From an uncultured Steroidobacter sp. (lineage in GTDB: Bacteria; Pseudomonadota; Gammaproteobacteria; Steroidobacterales; Steroidobacteraceae), in NCBI RefSeq assembly GCF_937958065.1, contig NZ_CALFXI010000048.1:1-64000 (forward strand): a stretch of DNA of 64,000 nt, in the 5' to 3' direction. Positions 8,378 through 17,974 of this stretch are shown here, piece after piece. Numbering within the stretch: the stretch's first letter is position 1; the number at the start of each line of letters is the position of its first letter. The notes under the pieces were generated by a model. It had not been told where the DNA came from. It did no database searches and saw only the letters and a list, made by a program, of their open reading frames with translations. The position numbers and the translations under genes are program-made.

Positions 8378-9502
8378 ATGTCTATTCTCGTAAACAAGAA
8401 CACGCGCGTTATTTGCCAAGGTTTCACTGGCAAGCAAGGCACGTTCCATTCCGAGCAATGCATTGCTTACGGCACCAAGCTGGTCGGCGGCGTGACGCCG
8501 GGCCGCGGTGGCGAAAAGCACCTCAACCTGCCGGTGTTCGACACCGCGCGTGAAGCCGTGAAAGAAACCGGCGCGACCGTCAGCATGATCTACGTGCCGG
8601 CGCCGTTCGCGGCCGACGCCATCATCGAAGCGGCCGACGCCGGCATCGAGCTCATCGTGTGCATCACCGAAGGCATTCCGGTGAACGACATGGTGAAGGT
8701 GAAGGCCTCGCTCGCTTCCTACGGCAGCCTGCTGATCGGCCCGAACTGCCCCGGCATCATCACTCCGGGCGAGTGCAAGATCGGCATCATGCCGGGCTTC
8801 ATTCACAAGCCGGGCAAGATCGGCATCGTGTCGCGCTCCGGCACGCTGACCTATGAAGCCGTGTTCCAGACCACCAATGCCAAGCTGGGTCAGAGCACCT
8901 GCGTTGGCATCGGCGGCGATCCGGTGCGCGGCATGAACTTCATCGACGTGCTGGCGCGCTTCGAAGAAGACCCGAAGACCGAAGGCATCATCATGGTCGG
9001 CGAAATCGGCGGTGCCGATGAAGAAGCGGCCGCTGAATTCATTCGCGAGAATGTTTCCAAGCCGGTGGTCTCCTACATCGCCGGTGTCACGGCGCCTCCG
9101 GGCAAGCGCATGGGTCACGCCGGCGCCATCGTCTCCGGCGGCAAAGGCACCGCGGCCGACAAGTTCGCCGCGCTCGAACGCGCTGGCGTGCGCACCGTGA
9201 AGAGCCCGGCCGACCTGGGCAAGGCCATCATCGAGCAGCTCGCCAAGGCGGGTAAGAAGGCCAAGGTCGTGTCGCTGCCGGCCAAGAAGGCCGCTCCGGC
9301 TGCCAAGAAGCCTGCGGCCAAGGCTGCGCCCGCGAAGAAGCCGGTGAAGGCTGCCGCGGCTGCCAAGAAGGGCCCTGCCGCCAAGAAGGCTCCGGCGAAG
9401 AAGGCGCCGGCGGCCAAAGGCAAGGCGCCGGCCAGAAAGGTCGCTGCTGCCAAAGGCAAGGCGCCGGCCAGGAAGGCTGGCAAGCCGGCTCGCAAGAAAT
9501 AA
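8378..9502 (+). CDS. sucD: Succinyl-CoA synthetase alpha subunit with histone-H1-like tail
   Basis: A 374-residue protein. Residues 1 to about 290 are a complete SucD: CoA-binding Rossmann fold (GFTGKQGTFHSEQ), VGGVTPGRGG, GPNCPGIITPGECKIGIMPG and the phosphohistidine loop GKRMGHAGAI with His near 247. E. coli SucD ends at 289. Here about 85 further residues of lysine, alanine and proline follow (repeated AAKK, APAKK, AKGKAPARK), like the C-terminal domain of histone H1 or AlgP-type proteins. The tail is encoded partly by two 28-nt direct repeats (9413-9440 and 9449-9476). The enzyme core should be active; the tail may bind nucleic acid or other polyanions. Confidence 0.95.
   Translation: MSILVNKNTRVICQGFTGKQGTFHSEQCIAYGTKLVGGVTPGRGGEKHLNLPVFDTAREAVKETGATVSMIYVPAPFAADAIIEAADAGIELIVCITEGIPVNDMVKVKASLASYGSLLIGPNCPGIITPGECKIGIMPGFIHKPGKIGIVSRSGTLTYEAVFQTTNAKLGQSTCVGIGGDPVRGMNFIDVLARFEEDPKTEGIIMVGEIGGADEEAAAEFIRENVSKPVVSYIAGVTAPPGKRMGHAGAIVSGGKGTAADKFAALERAGVRTVKSPADLGKAIIEQLAKAGKKAKVVSLPAKKAAPAAKKPAAKAAPAKKPVKAAAAAKKGPAAKKAPAKKAPAAKGKAPARKVAAAKGKAPARKAGKPARKK
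9413..9476 (+). repeat. Two 28-nt direct repeats coding for the basic tail of SucD
   Basis: The units at 9413-9440 and 9449-9476 (36-nt period) both read GCCAAAGGCAAGGCGCCGGC and then CAG(A/G)AAGG. They encode AKGKAPARK twice. The near identity at DNA level suggests recent slippage or duplication in the tail. Confidence 0.85.
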
Positions 9503-9511
9503 CCAGGCCAG

Positions 9512-9539
9512 GCTCACGGCGGTAGCTGCCGCCGTGAGC
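9512..9539 (+). terminator. Hairpin after sucD
   Basis: GCTCACGGCGG (9512-9522), a 6-nt loop and CCGCCGTGAGC (9529-9539) form a perfect 11-bp stem 9 nt after the sucD stop. No T-run follows, so it is a terminator-like or 3'-end-stabilising structure rather than a classic intrinsic terminator. Confidence 0.6.
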
Positions 9540-9596
9540 ACCTCGTCGTCGACCCCGTTCGCCGATCGTTCCCCCCGCAAGCGCTATCATCAGGCC

Positions 9597-11228
9597 ATGT
9601 CCGCCTCACTCCGTATCGCGCTGGCCCAACTGAACCTGTTCGTTGGCGATGTCGCGGGCAATACCCAGCGCCTGATCGATACTTCCGCACAAGCGCGCGA
9701 CGAGCTGCGCGCCGACCTGGTGTTGTTTCCGGAGCTGAGCCTCTGTGGCTATCCGCCCGAGGATCTGTTGTTTCACAACGGCCTGCGTCGACAGGTGAAT
9801 TCCGCGTTGGAGCGCGTGCGCAACGAGACGAGCGGCATCACCGTGGTCGCCGGCTACCCCGAGTATGCCGACGAAACTATCTACAACGCGGCGGCAGTGC
9901 TGCGCGATGGCGAAACGGTCGCCAACTATCGCAAGCAGGAGCTGCCGAACTACAGCGTGTTCGACGAGAAGCGCTATTTCAAACCGGGCCGCGACAGCTG
10001 CATCTTCCAGCTCAAGGGGATTCGCGTCGCGCTGCTGATCTGCGAAGACATCTGGGAGCCGAACCCTGCGCGCGCCGCTAAAGCGGACGGAGCGCAACTC
10101 ATCGTCGTCATCAACGGCTCGCCGTATTCGCTGCGCTATCAGGAGCGTCGCGAAGCGGTGGTGCGGGCCCGCGTGCAAGACACCGGCCTGCCGGTCGTCT
10201 ATGTGAACTTGCTCGGCGGCCAGGATGAGCTGGTCTTCGACGGCGGCTCGTTCGTGATGAATGCGCAGGGCGAGGTCGTACAGCGCATCGCTCCGTTCGT
10301 CGAAGGCTTGTTTGCGGTCGACGTGGACCTGATCGACGGCAAGGTCGTGCCACGCCCGGCTCACGTCGAGCCGCCGTTGTCGGAAGAGGCGAGCGTGTAC
10401 AACGCGCTCGTGCTCGGCGTGCGCGACTACGTCGGCAAACATCGCTTTCCTGGGATCGTGCTGGGGCTTTCCGGCGGTATCGATTCAGCCCTTACCCTGG
10501 CCATTGCCGTCGATGCGCTCGGTGCCGAGCGGGTCAGCGCCGCGATGATGCCGTCGCGCTATACCTCGCAGTGGAGTCTCGATGATGCCGCAGAGGAAGC
10601 GAAGATCCTGAATGTCCGTTACGACGTGATCTCCATCGAGGGCATGTTCGCCACGGCGCTGGATGCGCTCAAAGACGTGTTCGCCGGCCGTCCGCCGGAC
10701 ACCACCGAAGAAAACATTCAAGCCCGCAGCCGCGGGCTGCTGCTGATGGCGATTTCGAACAAAACCGGCCGCATGGTGCTCACCACCGGCAACAAGAGCG
10801 AGATGGCCGTGGGTTACGCCACGCTGTACGGCGATATGGCGGGCGGTTTCGCGCCGATCAAGGACTGCAGCAAGATGCTGGTGTATCGGCTCGCGAAGTA
10901 CCGCAATTCCATCGGTCGCGTGATTCCCGAACGGGTGATCGAACGGCCGCCGTCGGCGGAGTTGCGGCACGACCAGAAGGACTCGGATTCGCTGCCCGAA
11001 TACGACGTGCTGGACGTGATTCTCGAGCTGTTCATCGAAGACAATCTGTCGGTCGATGAGATCACCGCACGCGGCTTCGACCGCGCCACGGTCGGTCGGG
11101 TGCTCGAGATGGTGAAGCGCAACGAATACAAGCGCCGCCAGGCGCCGCCGGGCGTGAGAATCAGCGACCGGGCGTTCGGTCGCGACTGGCGTTATCCGAT
11201 TACGTCGGGCTACAAGAGCAAAGTCTAA
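9597..11228 (+). CDS. nadE: Glutamine-dependent NAD+ synthetase
   Basis: A 543-residue two-domain enzyme that makes NAD+ from nicotinate adenine dinucleotide, ATP and glutamine. Residues 1-260 are a nitrilase-type glutaminase with the Glu-Lys-Cys triad visible in LFPELSLCGYPPEDLL, RKQELPNYSVFDEKRYF and ALLICEDIWEP. Residues 280-543 are the synthetase with the ATP-pyrophosphatase loop GLSGGIDSALT and TTGNKSEMAVGY. An upstream frame extension to 9534 runs through the sucD hairpin, so the ATG at 9597 (MSASLRIALAQLN) is preferred. Confidence 0.95.
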   Translation: MSASLRIALAQLNLFVGDVAGNTQRLIDTSAQARDELRADLVLFPELSLCGYPPEDLLFHNGLRRQVNSALERVRNETSGITVVAGYPEYADETIYNAAAVLRDGETVANYRKQELPNYSVFDEKRYFKPGRDSCIFQLKGIRVALLICEDIWEPNPARAAKADGAQLIVVINGSPYSLRYQERREAVVRARVQDTGLPVVYVNLLGGQDELVFDGGSFVMNAQGEVVQRIAPFVEGLFAVDVDLIDGKVVPRPAHVEPPLSEEASVYNALVLGVRDYVGKHRFPGIVLGLSGGIDSALTLAIAVDALGAERVSAAMMPSRYTSQWSLDDAAEEAKILNVRYDVISIEGMFATALDALKDVFAGRPPDTTEENIQARSRGLLLMAISNKTGRMVLTTGNKSEMAVGYATLYGDMAGGFAPIKDCSKMLVYRLAKYRNSIGRVIPERVIERPPSAELRHDQKDSDSLPEYDVLDVILELFIEDNLSVDEITARGFDRATVGRVLEMVKRNEYKRRQAPPGVRISDRAFGRDWRYPITSGYKSKV

Positions 11229-11241
11229 AGCTGCTGCTGGA

Positions 11242-11270
11242 GTCCCGGCGCGCAGGGTACGCGCCGGGAC
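11242..11270. terminator. Terminator hairpin between convergent nadE and tpsA
   Basis: GTCCCGGCGCG (11242-11252), a 7-nt loop and CGCGCCGGGAC (11260-11270) form a perfect 11-bp stem between two genes that end toward each other, so it can serve both strands. Confidence 0.7.
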
Positions 11271-11283
11271 TTCGCTCATCAGA

Positions 11284-14200
11284 TCAGCGTTTGTTGATCA
11301 CGATAGCTTTCAGCTCCTTCGGCTTCACGCCCAGCTGCTGCACGGCCATGGCGACACCGATCGTCGCGATGTCGTTGACGTCGATGGCCGGAGCGTCGGC
11401 GGGTACGGTGATCGACAGGACATTGGTCGTGCTCACAGCCGTCTTGAGGCCGATCGTACGACCGCCGGGCAGTTCGATGGTGCCCGATGCGGTGGGGCCA
11501 AACGCCTGGTCGATATCGATGCTCGTCGCACTGCCGGTCGAGATTCGGCTCACCGACAGCGAGTTGCCGCTGTCGACGATCTCCACCGCGCCGTTCAGCT
11601 GCACAACCGAGTGACGCGCTTCGAACAGTGGCACTGCACCGCTGCGCTCCTCGATTTTCGCCGGCACATTGCCGATTTTAAGCGTGGAGACGCTCTGGAC
11701 GTTCGACAGGCTCACGTCCTGCAGGCTCTGGCCCAAATCTAGCGTGAAGCCGCCGTCCAACGTGATCACGCGGTGGTCGGCAATGATGTTGGCGGAGGTC
11801 TGAATCAGCGAACCGCTGCCAGCCCCAGCCCCGATCGCGAGATTGTTTGCGTAGAGCTCGCTGGTGCTGCTCGTGCCATTGAGGCTCGACTGCGGGCTGG
11901 TGATGCTGGCGAGAATGTTGTTCGAGATCGGGCCTGGCTCGATGTTGGCCGTGGTGCTGCCGGTCGGGTTGGCAATCACATAGTTGCCGGCATCGGCGCC
12001 ACTGAGCGTCACTCCGTCGATCAACACTTCGCGATTGTCGCCGACGGTGAAGTCGGTGTAGCGCGCGTTCACATCGAAGCCCAGCGAGTCGCCAGCAACC
12101 CGATTGTCACTGACGCTGACTGCAGCGCGTGGCGTGCCATCGAATTTCTTGCCGTCGCCGGTGTAGCCGAGAATCAGCGTACGCGCGGCGATGTCGGCCG
12201 TCGCCGTGCCCGAGGTGGAGCCAAGCACGTAGTTGCTGGCGTCGGCACCGCCGATCGTGACGTTGGAAACATTCACGAGCTTGCCGATGCCGGCGTTCTT
12301 GTCGGCGAGCGCGGCGGACTGGTCGATCACCAGATCGTCGCCGGCGATCCGATCGTCATTCGACGTGACTGTGATGGCAGTGGTGCCGTCGTAGACGCGA
12401 TCGTTGCCGGTGAAGCCAACGTTCAGCGTGCGCGGGGTGATATCGCCCGTAGCCGTGCCGGTCGTCGAGCCGAGCACGTAGTTGCCGGCGTCCTCGCCAC
12501 TCAGCGTGACGTTGGAGATGTCGATGTGCTTGCCAATGCCGACGTTCTTGTCGCCGAAGGTCGCGGTCTGGTTGATCGCGAGTGCGTCGTTGCCGATGCG
12601 ATCGTCGTTGAAAACGACAGCTGCGTTCGTCGTGCCGTCGTAGACCCGATTCACACCAGTGAAGCCGACATTCAGCACTCGCGCGCTGATGTTGCCGGTG
12701 CCGCTGCCGGTCACGGTGTAGTTTGCGGCGTCGGCGCCGGTGAGCGCGATGCCGTTGATCGTGACGTGCTTGCCGGTGCCGACGTTCTTATCGGCGAACG
12801 CGCCAGTGATGCCAGTGTAATCCTGTCCCACCAGATCGCCGCTTTCGAGGCCGCTGACCGACGCGCCGCTCGAATCTAGCGTCGCGTTCGTGGTGCCGTC
12901 GTAAGTGCGGTCGGCGGCGGTGATGCCGGAAACGGTCAGCTCCTTCGGAGTGATGGTCAACGTGCCGCCGGTCGTGGCGCTCACGTTGTAGCCCAGTTCC
13001 TCGGCGCCGGAAGAGGAGGTCGCAGTGATCGAATGTGTGCCGACGATGTACTTACCCGATGTCGAGACTGCGCCGTCCGCCGTCGCGGAGTCACCGTCAC
13101 CGATCGCATAGGTGAAGTTGGTGCTCGCATCGCCGTTCCTGCCGTCGACGATGGTCGAGGTGAGCGTCGGGTTGCTGCCGTAGACGGCGGTGATATCGTC
13201 CACCGCCACCGAGATGGTCGGCTGCTCGCGGTAGATGCCGTACACGCCGGCGCCCAGCGCCTTGGTGTATCCGGTGGAGTCTTCGTCGCTGTTGTAACGG
13301 AAATTGCCGGAGCCAAAGCCGACCAGGTCGGTCAAGCCCGTGCTGTTGTCGATACTGCCGGTGTACAGCGTGGCGCGGCCACCCGCCCCGGTCGTGACGG
13401 ACACTCCATCGTTCACCAGGATGTTGCCACCGGCGGCGTTGCCCGCCGACGCGTTGGTATCGGCCACCAGCATGATCGCGCTCGCGCTGGAGTTGGTGGT
13501 GCTCACGTTGCGGGCCAGTCGCAGATCGCCGGCCTGCGTAACGATCTGAACCGTGCCCGAGCTGCTGATTCCGTCGACGCCTGCGACGGAGCCGATCGTC
13601 AGCGCGCCACTGTTTGCGTAGCTCAGCGCACCGCTTTGCGCCGCGAGCGTGTTGACCTGGTTGGCCACATTGGTGGCGGTGAAACTGCCGCCGCGCAGTG
13701 CCAGCGAATCAGCTGTGATGGCGTCGGAGATCGTGGTGGTCTGATCGCTCGCGGTGGTGAAGGAGATCGTGCCGGACGAGTTCAGTTCGCCGGCGGTCGT
13801 GATATTGCGGCTCGCATAAGTCTGATTGCCACCGGTGTGGACAGCTGTCTGCAGGTTGATATTGGCACTCGTCCCTCCTGTCCCGAGCGCACGCGTATCG
13901 ATCGCCAGGTTGTTGATGGCGGCCGGACCAGTGGTGTTCGTTCGCAGGTTGACTGCGCCCGCGTTGTACGCGTTGGTGCTGTTCGTACTCGTGTCGATGG
14001 TCAGGTTTTTGCCCGGCGCAGCCGCGGAGACGCCCGTGCCCGTAAAGGATACCGAGCCGGCGTTCGTCGGCGCGGAGCCGCTCCATGTCTTGATCGTGAC
14101 GTTCTCGGCCAGCCGGGTATCGCCGGCCAAGGTGACGTTGCCGCCATTGGTGCTCAGATCGCCGTGCAACGTGATGATGCTGCCCGTGTAGGTCTGATTG

Positions 14201-17200
14201 GTCGTCGTACCGTTGTAGTAGTTGGCTCCGACAGTGTTCATTCCAGGCAGATCGATATTACCCGTGGTGCCGCCACTGCCGCCGCGCGTGTCGACGGTGA
14301 ACGCCTTGCCGATGAGCGTGCTGTGAGTGAGAGTGTCCAAGTCGACGTTGCCACCGTTGCGTCCCGCGGCGCCGGTGCTGGCGTTGAATGTGTAACCGCT
14401 GTACCAGGAGGTGATCAGACTGCGGCCGCCGAAAGTGATATTCCCGGCATCGCCACTGTTGCCTTGCTCCGTGTCGATGACCACATCGACGAAGCTGGCG
14501 CTCAGGTTGGTGTTGCCGATGGCGGAGAAGTCGCCGTTCAGCAGGAACGAAGTACCGGCGAGGGCCACGTTGCCATCGTTGTCGTCCGTGCTGCCCTTGC
14601 TCGTGAAGGAAGCACCGCCCAGATAGTTGCCGCCCGCGTTGCCAAGGTTGCCATAGTAGGTGATCGTGCCTCCGGCCTGAGTCGTCGAGCTGGCGTCCAT
14701 GACCAGGGTGCGGCCGGCCCCGCCGCTGGAGGAGATGTTTCCGTTGATCCAGATACTGCCCGCGGCGCCGGTGCTGGCGCTGTTGGCATCGTCGTCGGCG
14801 TTGCTGTCGATGCGTACCGATTGCATCAAGTTGATGTTGTTGGTCTGCGAGCTCAGCGAAATCGCGCCACCGTCGGTCATCACATCGCCATTCAGATGCA
14901 GAGTGCTGCCGGCAACGGTGTAGCTGCCGGTGCCCAGATCGACGCTGTCGATCTGTACGTCGCGCTGTATGGCTTCCAGTGACCAGTTGCGGTCGAAGTC
15001 GGTCAGCGCAAGCCTGCTGTCATCGAGCAACAGGCGGCTCGCGCCGTCGGTGAGCGACACGTCGTCATCGCCGTTGAGGTCGAACTTCACGGTCTGGCCG
15101 TTGGCGTGCGTGCCGAACAGCGCCAGCCTCAGTGACTTGAAGTGATGCGAATCCAGCTCGGTGATGTCGACGTTGCCGCCGTAGGTATAGACGGTCAAGG
15201 AGTTGTTGCTGGCGCCGGCGCCTCGCGCAATCTCGATGTCGGAGATTGCGCCGGTGCCGGGCCGATGAACCTCGAACGAGACGTTACCGGCCGTGATTTC
15301 GGCCAACCCGTCCTTGGGGTTCACGGCGTGGATCGCGGGGGCGCCGTCGTCGCCGGCTCCCTCGGCGTTGCCGGGGTTGATCACGGCAGCCAGCGCGCCG
15401 CTGCCGGTGTTCACCGAGTCGGTGTGGAAGCGGATGTCGCCACTGTTCGCGGTGAAGCTGATCGAACGATTTCTGGCCCTTACGTCGGCGCCGGTGGAAT
15501 GGCTGATCGTCGGCAGCACGATGCCCGCACCGTCGGTCGTGTAGTCGATGTGGTCGGTCTCGAACAGCACCGAGTGACTGCCGTTGTTCTTCACGTTCGT
15601 CAGGTTGACGAACGTGAAGCTGTCGTCCACCGATGTGACGTAGGTGTTGCCGCCGTAGTTATTGATGTGCAGCCTGTTGGCGCCGCCGATGGCGTCACCG
15701 CCCGCGACTTCGAGGCGACGCGCGAGGCTGCCCAATTCGCTGCCGGTGAACGACACCGAGCCGCCGATGACTTCGGCGATGCCGTCGCTGCCGTCGCCCA
15801 GCATGGTGCCGGCACTGGCGGCGAAAGAGCGATTGCCCACGTCCACCGAGTTGTTGGCGAAAGTGATATTGCTGGCCGAGATGGAAATGTTGGAGCTCGT
15901 GCCGGCGGTATCGATGTCATCGGCCAGCAGGTTCAGCACGCCGCCGCCATCGGTATTCATCAGGATGTGGCCGTGGCCGTCGACATCGCCGCCCAGGATC
16001 AATTGCTGAGTGCTGTTGGCCTGATGACCGATGTTGACCGCGACGCTACTGAAGCCCTGCAGGGGGCTTGGGCTCAGCACGTTGACGTAGGAGTCGCCGG
16101 TGCTGTTGTTCACGGTGAGCGTGTTGCCCAACGAGGTACGACGGATCTTGATCGGATTGGCTGCGTCGCCGATCGAGGCCGACTGCAGGATCACATCCGT
16201 CATGCCACTGATGTCGGCGACCGTGGGATCCGCGGTGTTGGTGGTGGCGATGGACGTGTCGGCCGCCAGTCGCATGTAGCTGGCCCAGCCGGCATAGTTG
16301 GTGTAGCCGGAGTTCAGATAACGAGTGGTGCTGCCGGTCGCTCGCAAGCTGTTGGCCGCCAGCTCGATGGTGCCACTCACGGCGATATCCAGCGATCCAG
16401 TGGCGACGTTGACATAGCTACCGTCGACCATGCGGAAGTTCGTGCCGGTGACGGTGGCGTAGTTGCCGATGGTGGTCGGCGCCATGCCCACGGTGAAGTT
16501 GCCGCCGTTGGTGTTGACGCGACCGTCGGCGCTGAACAGCACATCGCGCGCTGCCTGCGCCACGACGTTCAGCTGATAAGTGCTCGCGCTGACCGAGTTG
16601 TTGAAGTGGATGTCACGGTCCGCGCGCAAGGTCAGTGTGCGACCGCTGCCGGCGGCGCCATTGATGTACGTGCCGGTCGGGTTGACGACGTCGTTGATGA
16701 AGATATCGCCGTTGCCGCCGGTGCCGGCCGTATCGAGAGTCACGTTCGTGCTGTTGAGTTGAGAAGTCAGCGTGGCACCAGTCATGGTGCCGTCGCTCTC
16801 GGCGATGATGATGTCGCGAGGATCGAGCAGCCATGTACCCGCTTCGCCGTTCGCGGCGCGCGTATCGATAACCGTGTTGTCGCCGATGCGCACGTTGGCA
16901 GCCGACGTTTCGATGAATCCGCCCTTGGCGCTGCCGGTCGCCGACGCATCCAACGTGCCGTTGTTGAACGTCGTGCCATGTTCCATATCGGACAGCAGCA
17001 GGATGCGACCTTCGCGCTCGGCGATGCCGCGTGCTCGCACCGTGCCGGTGTTGTTCACGACTGCTTGATTGACCGCGTCCGCCGCCTTGGCCGTCAGCAC
17101 GGCAAGACCGCCGTCCGCCTGCACCAATCCGCCGTTCTGAACCAGCGAGCGCGTGGTGCCCGCGTCGATGTTGTAACTAATCAAACCGTCGCCAACGAAA

Positions 17201-17892
17201 TCCAGGCTCACACCGCTGCCGGCCGCGAGCAATGCACTGCCGCCGTTGGCGCTGATGACACCTTCGTTGATCACTTGCGGAGCGAGCAGCGCAACCACGC
17301 CGCCAGGTGCCGAGATCGAGCCCTGGTTGACGACGGCGCCGCTGGCATCGCTGCCGGTGAATCTGAGATTGCCGGCGAGGAAATCCTCGTTGCTGATGTT
17401 CAAGCTGGATGCGACCAGCCCGCCGACGTTCACCTGCGCGCCGCGGCCGAACACGATGCCGCTCGGATTGACCAGATACACCTGGCCGTTGGCGCTCAGC
17501 GAGCCGAAGATCTCGCTGGGATTCGAATCGAGAATGCGATTCAACGCGATGCTGCTGGCACCGGGCTGATTGAACACCACGCTCGCGTCCTTGCCGATGT
17601 TGAAAGTATCCCACTGCGCGATCAGGCGATTGCTGTTCTGATTGAGCGTGAGCGTGTTGCCCTGGGTATTGATCGAGCCCTGGCCGGCGAGGATCTGACC
17701 GTTGCTGGGTAACGCTGTGTTGTCCGCGGCGTGCGCGGCAGGCGCTAGCCCCAGCGCCATCAGCACGGCCAACGACAGCGCGCCGCTGGCTCGTTTGCCA
17801 CGGGCTTTGACGTTTTCCGCCACGGCAACCCAGGCGTTCAGACGCTCGTTCCAGACCAGTCGATACACGTGGTTGAGGGAAGGACGCTTCAT
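11284..17892 (-). CDS. Filamentous haemagglutinin-like two-partner secretion exoprotein (TpsA)
   Basis: A 2202-residue surface adhesin. The N-terminus (MKRPSLNHVYRLVWNERLNA) is an extended signal peptide region followed by a hydrophobic core ending LAPAAHA. The TPS secretion domain (about 45-300) includes ALPSNGQILAGQGSINTQG, IALNRILDSNPSEIFGSL and the NPSGIVFG motif. A long beta-helical region of G/N/T-rich repeats follows, then one MBG-like domain and four YDG repeats near residues 1550-1985. The start at 17892 gives the canonical ESPR; the frame continues about 45 codons upstream. tpsB lies directly upstream on the same strand. No cysteine-rich, protease or toxin domain is evident at the C-terminus (ending ELKAIVINKR). 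Confidence 0.9.
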   Translation of the reverse strand: MKRPSLNHVYRLVWNERLNAWVAVAENVKARGKRASGALSLAVLMALGLAPAAHAADNTALPSNGQILAGQGSINTQGNTLTLNQNSNRLIAQWDTFNIGKDASVVFNQPGASSIALNRILDSNPSEIFGSLSANGQVYLVNPSGIVFGRGAQVNVGGLVASSLNISNEDFLAGNLRFTGSDASGAVVNQGSISAPGGVVALLAPQVINEGVISANGGSALLAAGSGVSLDFVGDGLISYNIDAGTTRSLVQNGGLVQADGGLAVLTAKAADAVNQAVVNNTGTVRARGIAEREGRILLLSDMEHGTTFNNGTLDASATGSAKGGFIETSAANVRIGDNTVIDTRAANGEAGTWLLDPRDIIIAESDGTMTGATLTSQLNSTNVTLDTAGTGGNGDIFINDVVNPTGTYINGAAGSGRTLTLRADRDIHFNNSVSASTYQLNVVAQAARDVLFSADGRVNTNGGNFTVGMAPTTIGNYATVTGTNFRMVDGSYVNVATGSLDIAVSGTIELAANSLRATGSTTRYLNSGYTNYAGWASYMRLAADTSIATTNTADPTVADISGMTDVILQSASIGDAANPIKIRRTSLGNTLTVNNSTGDSYVNVLSPSPLQGFSSVAVNIGHQANSTQQLILGGDVDGHGHILMNTDGGGVLNLLADDIDTAGTSSNISISASNITFANNSVDVGNRSFAASAGTMLGDGSDGIAEVIGGSVSFTGSELGSLARRLEVAGGDAIGGANRLHINNYGGNTYVTSVDDSFTFVNLTNVKNNGSHSVLFETDHIDYTTDGAGIVLPTISHSTGADVRARNRSISFTANSGDIRFHTDSVNTGSGALAAVINPGNAEGAGDDGAPAIHAVNPKDGLAEITAGNVSFEVHRPGTGAISDIEIARGAGASNNSLTVYTYGGNVDITELDSHHFKSLRLALFGTHANGQTVKFDLNGDDDVSLTDGASRLLLDDSRLALTDFDRNWSLEAIQRDVQIDSVDLGTGSYTVAGSTLHLNGDVMTDGGAISLSSQTNNINLMQSVRIDSNADDDANSASTGAAGSIWINGNISSSGGAGRTLVMDASSTTQAGGTITYYGNLGNAGGNYLGGASFTSKGSTDDNDGNVALAGTSFLLNGDFSAIGNTNLSASFVDVVIDTEQGNSGDAGNITFGGRSLITSWYSGYTFNASTGAAGRNGGNVDLDTLTHSTLIGKAFTVDTRGGSGGTTGNIDLPGMNTVGANYYNGTTTNQTYTGSIITLHGDLSTNGGNVTLAGDTRLAENVTIKTWSGSAPTNAGSVSFTGTGVSAAAPGKNLTIDTSTNSTNAYNAGAVNLRTNTTGPAAINNLAIDTRALGTGGTSANINLQTAVHTGGNQTYASRNITTAGELNSSGTISFTTASDQTTTISDAITADSLALRGGSFTATNVANQVNTLAAQSGALSYANSGALTIGSVAGVDGISSSGTVQIVTQAGDLRLARNVSTTNSSASAIMLVADTNASAGNAAGGNILVNDGVSVTTGAGGRATLYTGSIDNSTGLTDLVGFGSGNFRYNSDEDSTGYTKALGAGVYGIYREQPTISVAVDDITAVYGSNPTLTSTIVDGRNGDASTNFTYAIGDGDSATADGAVSTSGKYIVGTHSITATSSSGAEELGYNVSATTGGTLTITPKELTVSGITAADRTYDGTTNATLDSSGASVSGLESGDLVGQDYTGITGAFADKNVGTGKHVTINGIALTGADAANYTVTGSGTGNISARVLNVGFTGVNRVYDGTTNAAVVFNDDRIGNDALAINQTATFGDKNVGIGKHIDISNVTLSGEDAGNYVLGSTTGTATGDITPRTLNVGFTGNDRVYDGTTAITVTSNDDRIAGDDLVIDQSAALADKNAGIGKLVNVSNVTIGGADASNYVLGSTSGTATADIAARTLILGYTGDGKKFDGTPRAAVSVSDNRVAGDSLGFDVNARYTDFTVGDNREVLIDGVTLSGADAGNYVIANPTGSTTANIEPGPISNNILASITSPQSSLNGTSSTSELYANNLAIGAGAGSGSLIQTSANIIADHRVITLDGGFTLDLGQSLQDVSLSNVQSVSTLKIGNVPAKIEERSGAVPLFEARHSVVQLNGAVEIVDSGNSLSVSRISTGSATSIDIDQAFGPTASGTIELPGGRTIGLKTAVSTTNVLSITVPADAPAIDVNDIATIGVAMAVQQLGVKPKELKAIVINKR
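11940..12925 (-). repeat. Four tandem YDG repeats of the TpsA adhesin
   Basis: The translated units share R.YDGTT, a spacer, then ADKN.G.GK...I..V.L.G.DA.NYV. They start near 12915, 12660, 12410 and 12160 with a period of about 250 bp (83 residues). The fourth is the most diverged, with KKFDGTPR in place of RVYDGTT. YDG and MBG repeats form elongated stalks in bacterial adhesins. An MBG-like domain lies before them at about 12926-13230. Confidence 0.8.
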
Positions 17893-17974
17893 GATCTTGA
17901 CTCTCGATTTCGTTCGCGCGGCTGAAGCCGTGCGCTTGATGATTGGTAACGTGAAGTAGGAAGCGCGACGCTGC

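Noticed and set aside
8351..9580. 409-codon frame opposite sucD
   Set aside because: It is a mirror of the SucD coding sequence and its A/K-rich tail, with no recognisable motif.
15142..17712. An 856-codon open frame opposite tpsA
   Set aside because: The repetitive GC-rich tpsA sequence lacks stops in the opposite frame; the product is low-complexity and resembles nothing, while TpsA has clear domains.
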